Assembly (NCBI GenBank): GCA_903832075.1
Contig: CAILAF010000048.1
Coordinates: 1-5,788, forward strand
DNA from: an uncultured Chitinophagaceae bacterium
GTDB lineage: Bacteria; Bacteroidota; Bacteroidia; Chitinophagales; Chitinophagaceae
DNA length: 5,788 nucleotides
Direction: 5' to 3'
The stretch's first letter is position 1. Each line of letters starts with the position of its first letter. Position numbers and translations under genes: made by a program. This document shows, in pieces, positions 1 through 4,663 of this stretch. The notes under the pieces are model-generated. The model made no database searches. It saw only the letters and a list, made by a program, of their open reading frames with translations, and had not been told where the DNA came from.

Positions 1-33
1 ACAGACAGAAGAAAATAAAAAATTAAAAGGCTA

Positions 34-537
34 CTAATTTTTTTCTGCTAATTTTCTAAGATGATCTAAATTCTTTTCCATCATGGGGCCTAATATTTTA
101 TCATTCATAAAAGAGCCGAATTTTTCCCAGGGGTACCACTTTATATTTTGCTCAAATGCCCACTGTACAACAGTTACAGGCTTTGCAGAATCGCTATATA
201 AATGAATGGTCGATATCATCCATTTCCCTTTTTTGTTTTGCCATAAAGAGCGAACAGTATTCGGCGAAATAGAATCAATCACCACTTTTGTTGCACCCAT
301 CTCCGATTCTGTTGAAGAAAAAATATGCACGCTTGGATCATCCATTCCTTCAATCCATTGTTTCCATGCATGCATGTCTTTTATCAACACAATAATTGAA
401 TCAGGCTTTGCATTGATATTTATAGCACGCGAAACAATCACTTTTGAAGGAAATAAAAAAGAGATCATTGTTGTTATGATAAACAGAGCAATGATACTAA
501 TAGCAGCAAATTTGATCATTCTTGAAATCATTCCCAT
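34..537 (-). CDS. Membrane-anchored SRPBCC (START-like / polyketide cyclase-type) protein
   Basis: This is a 167-residue protein with one hydrophobic N-terminal helix (about residues 8-28), followed by a soluble domain of about 135 residues that would sit on one face of the membrane. The domain looks like the SRPBCC fold. It opens with a beta strand of the type VSRAINI followed by a short helix (PDSIIVLIKD). It then has a Trp-rich stretch (WKQWIEGM, residues 58-65) and ends in a long amphipathic helix (about 143-166, KILGPMMEKNLDHLRKLAEKN), as in many polyketide cyclase-like proteins. These domains bind hydrophobic ligands, but nothing here reveals the ligand and no catalytic residues can be named. 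The gene overlaps the end of the upstream ABC permease, so the two are probably co-transcribed. Two starts are possible: ATG at 537 (10-bp overlap) or the third codon, ATG at 531, which forms an exact ATGA stop/start overlap and is equally plausible. Function is unknown. Confidence 0.75.
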   Translation of the reverse strand: MGMISRMIKFAAISIIALFIITTMISFLFPSKVIVSRAININAKPDSIIVLIKDMHAWKQWIEGMDDPSVHIFSSTESEMGATKVVIDSISPNTVRSLWQNKKGKWMISTIHLYSDSAKPVTVVQWAFEQNIKWYPWEKFGSFMNDKILGPMMEKNLDHLRKLAEKN

Positions 538-1628
538 CTGAAAGTTTTAGTAACCAATGCGTACACTAAAATTCCCCAAACTGCTAATATGCCCAATTCT
601 TTCCAGCAATCTAATATGCCTGCACCTTCAAATGCCACATTACGCATCGCATCATTCAATGCCGTTAATGGCAAGAATTTGATGAACGGCTGTAACCCTT
701 GCGGCAGAGCACTTCTGGGGAAAAATGTTCCGGACAAAAAATATTGCGGAAACATAAACAAGTTGGCATAAATAGGAATTACACTTTGATTTTTTGCTAT
801 GCCGCTGACAAAAAAACCAAATCCCATAAACACTAACAAAGCAAAAAAACTAATGATCATCATATTGATGAAAGTGATCCATCCATTGGCTAAAGTAAAA
901 TGGTAAAAATATTTTCCAAACAACACCAATACCACTACTGTACATAATTGAAAGATAACACGTGATAAACTTTCGCCTAACACAATATATCCTTTTTTGA
1001 TTGGCGATGAATACATGCGTTTCAACACCAATGTATCTCGCAAAGAATAAAATAGAAAAGCTACTCCAAAAACAGATGCACCAATTAAAGAGAAACCAAT
1101 CATGCCGGGTAAAAAGAAATCGATCAATTTATATTCTCTTCCGGGCACTTCTTCTTTGGTAATGGTTGCATAAGATTGTTTCTTACCGTAAAATTGTTCA
1201 TCTACATTTCTAATTAAATCGCGTATGATAGATTGCAGTAAAGGAAATTCACGCTGGCTGGCAGAAGAACTGATCAAATGCAAATTATATTGATGTGCTG
1301 AATCGCCAATTGTTTTTTTAATATCAACCACTGCTGTAATTCTTCCTTTCTTTAATTTATCATCTATTTCTGCTGCAGTACCTTTCACTATTTTATAAAT
1401 AGGAATTTTATTCATTTGCTGATACAAAACATTGGTAGTATCGCAATCTTTTGAAAAAGCAATATCAACCGATGCTGAACTATTACCACCAATGGCACCA
1501 AATATTGCAATCAATACAATTGGAAAAAATAAACTGAAAAATGTTGCCTGCGGACTTTTAAAAGTTGATTTTAAACTTGCTTTACTAATCGCCAACATTG
1601 CTTTTAACTGACTGTAATTCTCACTCAT
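528..1628 (-). CDS. ABC-2 type transporter permease subunit
   Basis: This 366-residue integral membrane protein has the ABC-2 (YhhJ/YbhR-like) layout. A cytoplasmic N-terminus precedes TM1 (about 29-47). A large extracytoplasmic domain follows (about 50-168). Five more membrane segments lie near 171-194, 222-240, 252-277, 284-303 and 343-360. The family signature is clear at 298-330: LSGTFFPRSALPQGLQP, then LPLTALNDAMRNV, matching the usual LSG-x-FFP ... LPL-x-x-x-x-D-A-x-R pattern. Such permeases export drugs, lipids or polysaccharide precursors together with a separate ATPase; this protein has no nucleotide-binding domain. No ATPase gene is present in the window. The gene directly upstream is divergent, so the partner must be downstream past the SRPBCC gene or encoded elsewhere. 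The ATG start at 1628 lies 19 bases after a strong promoter -7 box. The substrate cannot be told from sequence. Confidence 0.92.
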   Translation of the reverse strand: MSENYSQLKAMLAISKASLKSTFKSPQATFFSLFFPIVLIAIFGAIGGNSSASVDIAFSKDCDTTNVLYQQMNKIPIYKIVKGTAAEIDDKLKKGRITAVVDIKKTIGDSAHQYNLHLISSSASQREFPLLQSIIRDLIRNVDEQFYGKKQSYATITKEEVPGREYKLIDFFLPGMIGFSLIGASVFGVAFLFYSLRDTLVLKRMYSSPIKKGYIVLGESLSRVIFQLCTVVVLVLFGKYFYHFTLANGWITFINMMIISFFALLVFMGFGFFVSGIAKNQSVIPIYANLFMFPQYFLSGTFFPRSALPQGLQPFIKFLPLTALNDAMRNVAFEGAGILDCWKELGILAVWGILVYALVTKTFRWE

Positions 1629-1637
1629 AAAAAAACG

Positions 1638-1669
1638 CTTGTGGCAACAAATCTATTTGATTATTTTTT
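1638..1669 (+). promoter_or_regulatory. Weak candidate promoter for the DinB-family gene
   Basis: On the plus strand, CTTG (1638-1641) is followed by 20 bases and TATTTTTT (1662-1669). This resembles the same bipartite pattern with one mismatch in each box. The second box ends 21 bases before the ATG at 1691, a distance close to that seen for the opposing permease promoter. It overlaps that promoter almost completely. The region is AT-rich, so a chance match is possible. Confidence 0.33.
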
Positions 1670-1679
1670 CACTTTCAAA
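1648..1679 (-). promoter_or_regulatory. Bacteroidota-type promoter for the ABC permease / SRPBCC unit
   Basis: On the minus strand, TTTG (1679-1676) is followed by exactly 20 bases and then TAGATTTG (1655-1648). This is a full match to the TTTG / TAnnTTTG promoter pattern described for Bacteroides and Flavobacterium, within its usual spacing. The permease ATG begins 19 bases after the second box, which leaves room for a short untranslated leader. No Shine-Dalgarno sequence is apparent between box and ATG, which fits the phylum. Confidence 0.72.
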
Positions 1680-1690
1680 AAACACCATTT

Positions 1691-2158
1691 ATGAATGCCC
1701 CAAAATTATTATCAGAAACTTTTTCTATCAATCATCGAATTAATCTTTATCTCTTGGAATCCATTGCAGAAGCGGGTTTGAAAGATACATCCGCAAGCAA
1801 AGGAAGAAATGTTGGCGAACAATTTGCTCATATACATAATGTGCGATTGATGTGGCTGAAAGCTGCTTCGCCCGAATTACTAACAGGAATAGATAAAATT
1901 GAAAAAGAAGATGCATTGAATAAAAAGAAACTGATAAAAGGATTAGAAGAGTCTGCAAAAGCAATGAATCATTTATTAGATATTAGCGAATCAACTGGAA
2001 AAATAAAAGGATTTAAGCCACATGCCACCGCATTTCTCGGTTATATTCTTTCGCATGAAGCACATCACCGCGGACAAATCATCTTATCACTTAAACAAAA
2101 CAATCATATGGTTGATAAAAAAACACAATTTGGAATTTGGGAATGGGGCGTCAGATAA
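1691..2158 (+). CDS. DinB/YfiT-family putative metal-dependent enzyme
   Basis: This 155-residue protein is predicted to be a soluble four-helix bundle of the DinB/YfiT superfamily. Members hold a divalent metal with three histidines and include thiol S-transferases and hydrolases, though most are uncharacterised. The expected ligands are visible: the first in FAHIHNVRLMWL (His47 or His49), and the HxxxH pair in SHEAHHRGQI (His122 and His126). The length is normal for the family, and the Trp-containing end of the second helix (RLMWL) is typical. The ATG at 1691 is preceded by an A-rich leader rather than a Shine-Dalgarno sequence. It is transcribed away from the ABC permease and ends 31 bp before folK, so it could be the first gene of the folK unit. 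Fold and metal site are well supported; the reaction is not known, and no thiol cofactor dependence can be inferred. Confidence 0.9.
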   Translation: MNAPKLLSETFSINHRINLYLLESIAEAGLKDTSASKGRNVGEQFAHIHNVRLMWLKAASPELLTGIDKIEKEDALNKKKLIKGLEESAKAMNHLLDISESTGKIKGFKPHATAFLGYILSHEAHHRGQIILSLKQNNHMVDKKTQFGIWEWGVR

Positions 2159-2171
2159 TTGTTTAGGTTTG
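2136..2171 (+). promoter_or_regulatory. Candidate promoter ahead of folK
   Basis: TAGGTTTG at 2164-2171 is an exact TAnnTTTG match and ends 18 bases before the folK ATG, nearly the same distance as in the permease promoter (19). The best upstream box is TTTG at 2136-2139, but the 24-base spacing is longer than usual. A second exact box, TATTTTTG (2181-2188) with ATTG at 2158-2161 (19-base spacing), lies only one base before the ATG. It would start transcripts at or inside the start codon, so it is the less likely of the two. This could give folK expression independent of the DinB gene. Confidence 0.4.
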
Positions 2172-2189
2172 CGACTATTATATTTTTGA

Positions 2190-2681
2190 ATGAGTACAGC
2201 ATATTTATTAATTGGTGGAAATATAGGCGATCGTTTTTTGTATTTAAATGATGCAAAGAAATTAATTGAAACGCAATGTGGCACTATCATTCAGAAATCA
2301 TCGGTTTATGAAACTGCTGCTTGGGGAATTACAGAACAACCTAAATTTTTAAATCAAGTATTGGTTCTTTCCACCACACTCAATCCTCAAGCTTTATTGC
2401 AAACATTATTATCTATCGAAGAAAAAATGGGAAGAATAAGAAATATTAAATTAGGACCAAGAACAATTGATATTGATATTTTATTAATTGATGATTTGGT
2501 CATTCAAACAAAAAACTTAACTGTTCCGCACCCAGCGCTTTCACAAAGAAGATTTGCTTTAATACCTTTAGATGAAGTAGCATCAACTATCATTCATGCT
2601 GTTGAAAATAAATCTATTCATCAATTATTACAAGATTGTACAGATGTATTAGATGTGCAAAAAATTTCTGCCGATGCATGA
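2190..2681 (+). CDS. folK: 2-amino-4-hydroxy-6-hydroxymethyldihydropteridine pyrophosphokinase (HPPK)
   Basis: HPPK transfers pyrophosphate from ATP to 6-hydroxymethyl-7,8-dihydropterin, the step before dihydropteroate synthase in cytoplasmic folate synthesis. The 163-residue length is normal for a monofunctional enzyme. Family motifs appear in order: the N-terminal AYLLIGGNIGDR (4-15), SSVYETAAWG (37-46, pterin-side loop), QPKFLNQV (50-57), EEKMGRIR (77-84), GPRTIDIDIL (89-98) and VPHPALSQRRFALIPL (112-127). Asp94 and Asp96 correspond to the two magnesium-binding aspartates of E. coli HPPK (Asp95, Asp97), and Arg91 to its Arg92; the His-Pro-His segment and following arginines are also kept, so it should be active. 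The start at 2190 fits the family N-terminus. The gene ends in two consecutive TGA codons (2679-2684), 27 bp before the kinase, and shares its reading frame. It is very likely co-transcribed with the kinase and the MFS gene. Confidence 0.98.
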   Translation: MSTAYLLIGGNIGDRFLYLNDAKKLIETQCGTIIQKSSVYETAAWGITEQPKFLNQVLVLSTTLNPQALLQTLLSIEEKMGRIRNIKLGPRTIDIDILLIDDLVIQTKNLTVPHPALSQRRFALIPLDEVASTIIHAVENKSIHQLLQDCTDVLDVQKISADA

Positions 2682-2691
2682 TGATGCCTTT

Positions 2692-2699
2692 TAATTTTG
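2692..2699 (+). promoter_or_regulatory. Possible internal promoter -7 box before the deoxynucleoside kinase
   Basis: TAATTTTG is an exact TAnnTTTG match ending nine bases before the preferred kinase ATG (2709). No good TTTG lies at the proper distance upstream; the nearest is a poor TTCTG at 2666-2670, inside folK. It may be a weak internal promoter or simply AT-rich chance. Confidence 0.2.
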
Positions 2700-2708
2700 A
2701 TTGCAATA

Positions 2709-3341
2709 ATGAAACATCATTTTATAACTGTTGAGGGAAATATCGGAGCCGGTAAAACAACGCTTACGCATATTCTTGCGAAACGTTTAAATGCAAGAAT
2801 GATATTAGAAGAATTTGCAGATAACCCTTTTTTAGCTAAGTTTTACGAAAAGCCTGATCAATATGCTTTTCCGTTAGAATTGTTTTTTATGGCTGAGCGT
2901 TATAAGCAATTAAAAGACATGGTGCACACAAAAGATTTATTTCAAAGTGTAACTATTTCCGATTATTTGTTTACCAAATGTTTATTGTTTGCCAAAGTAA
3001 ATTTACCCGAAGAAGAATTTCGCTTGTATCAAAAGCTATTCGATATCATTCATCAACAATTGGTGTTTCCTGATATTCTTATATACTTGCATGCGCCTGT
3101 TCATAAATTACAAAACAATATTAAAAAGCGTAACCGCGAATATGAACAAAATATTTCTGATGAATATTTATTTAATATTCAGGAAACATATACCAGTTAC
3201 ATAAAACAACACAATATCAAAACAATTTTTGTTGATGCCAGCAATGCAGATTTTTTAGGAAATGAAAAACATTTGCAAGTGATTTTAGATGCATTGGATA
3301 AGGATTATGAAAATGGTCAACATTATTTTACATTGCCTTAG
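2709..3341 (+). CDS. Deoxynucleoside kinase (non-TK1 type, dAK/dGK-like)
   Basis: This enzyme phosphorylates a deoxynucleoside at the 5' position with a nucleoside triphosphate, feeding the salvage route to dNTPs in the cytoplasm. The 210-residue protein has a P-loop at 10-18 (GNIGAGKTT), the LEEFADNPFL segment (33-42) carrying the likely catalytic base Glu34 or Glu35, and the ELFFMAERYKQL helix (57-68). The arginine-rich lid is at 139-150 (KKRNREYEQNIS). At the usual DRS position it reads SDYLF (84-88), with Tyr after the Asp. I chose the ATG at 2709 because the protein then begins MKHHFITVEGN, the normal start for this family; an in-frame TTG at 2697 would add four unlikely residues. It lies 27 bp after folK, in the same frame, and 5 bp before the MFS gene. 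Related enzymes from aquatic Bacteroidota are reported to prefer deoxyadenosine; that specificity here is inference. Confidence 0.93.
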   Translation: MKHHFITVEGNIGAGKTTLTHILAKRLNARMILEEFADNPFLAKFYEKPDQYAFPLELFFMAERYKQLKDMVHTKDLFQSVTISDYLFTKCLLFAKVNLPEEEFRLYQKLFDIIHQQLVFPDILIYLHAPVHKLQNNIKKRNREYEQNISDEYLFNIQETYTSYIKQHNIKTIFVDASNADFLGNEKHLQVILDALDKDYENGQHYFTLP

Positions 3342-3346
3342 TTATT

Positions 3347-4603
3347 ATGAATAATATAAACGCTGATTCGCAAAAACATGATCCTTTTGCTGCTGTAAGA
3401 ATAAATGAATTTAGACATTTAGTTTTTGGCAGATTCTTATTCATCATGGGTTTGCGGATGATGGGAACATTGGTTGGTTGGTGGATTTATGAATTAACCA
3501 ATGCACCTTTTGCTATTGGCATTATTGGTTTATCAGAAGTTATTCCTGCATTTTTATTGGCATTGTATGCCGGACATATTATTGACATCAGCGAAAAAAG
3601 AAAAGTATTATTAACCGGCGCAAGTTTATATTTGGTTTGTGCAGGATTATTATTTTTTCTTTCATCAAAAACAATTTCTTCATCGCTTCCAAATCATTAC
3701 ATCGCTTTATTTATTTACATCATTATTTTTTTTACAGGCGTGTTTCGCGCATTTACCGGACCAACATTTCATTCCATCATTGCTTCTATTGTTCCAAGAA
3801 ATATTTTACAAAATGCAACTACTTGGAATCAAGGATCATGGCTTTCTGCTTCAGTAATAGGTCATGCTGTTGGTGGAATATTAATTGCTGCAATAGGAAT
3901 TCATTCAACATTATTAGTAATTAATTTTTTAGTAATCGGTGGATTATTTTTTATGTATCAACTAAAACCAAAACCACCACTAAACGAACCCGGCGAAAAG
4001 AAAACTTGGGAAAGTGTGAAAGAAGGTTTGCGCTTTGTTATAAACGCAAAAGAAATATTGGGTGCATTATTGCTTGATTTATTTGCTGTATTTTTTGGTG
4101 GTGCCGTTGCCATGATTCCGGTGTATGCAAAAGATATTTTAAAAGTTGGTGCCGAAGGTTTTGGTTGGCTTAATGCCGCATCAGACATAGGTTCTATCAT
4201 TATCATCATCACACTTACATTCTATCCATTAAGAAAAAAACAAGGAAAAAAATTAATGTTCGCTGTTGCAGGTTTTGGCATTTGTATTATCACATTTGCA
4301 CTATCAAAATCGTTTTGGATTTCTTTCGCTGCATTATTAATTAGTGGTTTAGTTGATGGAATAAGTGTTGTTGTTCGCGGAACAATTTTACAATTAAATA
4401 CACCAAACAATATGCGTGGCAGAGTGATGAGTGTAAATAGTATGTTCATTAATTCGAGCAATGAATTAGGACAATTTGAAAGTGGAGTTGCTGCAAAATT
4501 AATGGGTGTAATTCCTTCAGTTGTGTTTGGTGGTTCTATGACTTTATTAGTTGTTATTGCCACTTGGTTTAAAGCACCGAAGTTGAAAAATATGGAGTAT
4601 TAA
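3347..4603 (+). CDS. MFS transporter, MFS_3 / EntS-like exporter type
   Basis: This 418-residue protein is a proton-coupled carrier of the inner membrane with about 12 predicted membrane helices. Clear ones lie near 26-48, 56-78, 86-106, 117-137, 164-184, 187-206, 237-259, 272-294, 303-320, 323-345 and 388-408. A motif A-like loop follows the second helix (GHIIDISEKRK, 76-86, with Gly76, Asp80 and Arg85). A hydrophilic central loop (208-235) separates the two halves. The PNNMRGRVMSVN segment (353-364) is characteristic of the MFS_3 group, which contains siderophore and drug exporters such as EntS. The ATG lies 5 bp after the kinase stop codon, so translation is probably coupled and the gene is the last of the folK unit. 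Length is normal and the frame intact. The substrate is unknown; neighbouring folate and nucleoside genes hint at, but do not show, a related compound. Confidence 0.92.
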   Translation: MNNINADSQKHDPFAAVRINEFRHLVFGRFLFIMGLRMMGTLVGWWIYELTNAPFAIGIIGLSEVIPAFLLALYAGHIIDISEKRKVLLTGASLYLVCAGLLFFLSSKTISSSLPNHYIALFIYIIIFFTGVFRAFTGPTFHSIIASIVPRNILQNATTWNQGSWLSASVIGHAVGGILIAAIGIHSTLLVINFLVIGGLFFMYQLKPKPPLNEPGEKKTWESVKEGLRFVINAKEILGALLLDLFAVFFGGAVAMIPVYAKDILKVGAEGFGWLNAASDIGSIIIIITLTFYPLRKKQGKKLMFAVAGFGICIITFALSKSFWISFAALLISGLVDGISVVVRGTILQLNTPNNMRGRVMSVNSMFINSSNELGQFESGVAAKLMGVIPSVVFGGSMTLLVVIATWFKAPKLKNMEY

Positions 4604-4642
4604 ATTTCTTGCTTTTATAACTGCAAACAAAATTGCATTGCC

Positions 4643-4657
4643 AATCTTTGAAAGATT
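4643..4657. repeat. Perfect short AT-rich palindrome in the convergent spacer
   Basis: AATCTTT, a central G, then AAAGATT form a perfect 7+7 inverted repeat between the stops of the MFS gene and the oppositely oriented hydrolase. A six-A run follows on the plus strand (4658-4663). The T-run therefore precedes rather than follows the hairpin for the hydrolase transcript, and there is none for the MFS transcript. It is a poor intrinsic terminator by the usual rule. A second weak inverted repeat, TGCAA (4622-4626) / TTGCA (4633-4637), lies just to its left. Nothing else is recognisable in the 60-bp spacer. Confidence 0.4.
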
Positions 4658-4663
4658 AAAAAA

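Noticed and set aside
206..541. 111-codon plus-strand open frame opposite the SRPBCC gene
   Set aside because: It lies antisense within a gene with clear family features, and its translation shows no recognisable domain or plausible composition. It is an AT-rich shadow frame.
1740..2290. Minus-strand open frames opposite the DinB-family gene and the folK start
   Set aside because: They overlap strongly supported genes and carry no motifs.
2679..2684. In-frame TGA pair as a sign of a recoded genetic code
   Set aside because: Genes here end in TAA, TAG and TGA alike, and no TGA interrupts a conserved domain, so the standard bacterial code applies.
2697..2708. TTG start for the deoxynucleoside kinase
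   Set aside because: The ATG four codons later gives the normal N-terminus just before the P-loop; the TTG is also part of the TAATTTTG box.
3637..3924. Two overlapping plus-strand open frames inside the MFS gene
   Set aside because: They are out of frame with the well-supported transporter. Their Phe/Tyr/Ser/Cys-rich translations are what a frame-shifted membrane protein gives.
4187..4213. Run of ATC/ATT triplets that looks like a microsatellite
   Set aside because: It encodes an isoleucine-rich membrane helix in frame in the MFS protein, and the repeat is short and imperfect.
3958..4563. Two minus-strand open frames opposite the MFS gene
   Set aside because: They are antisense shadows with no family signs and no promoter; the plus-strand frame is clearly coding.
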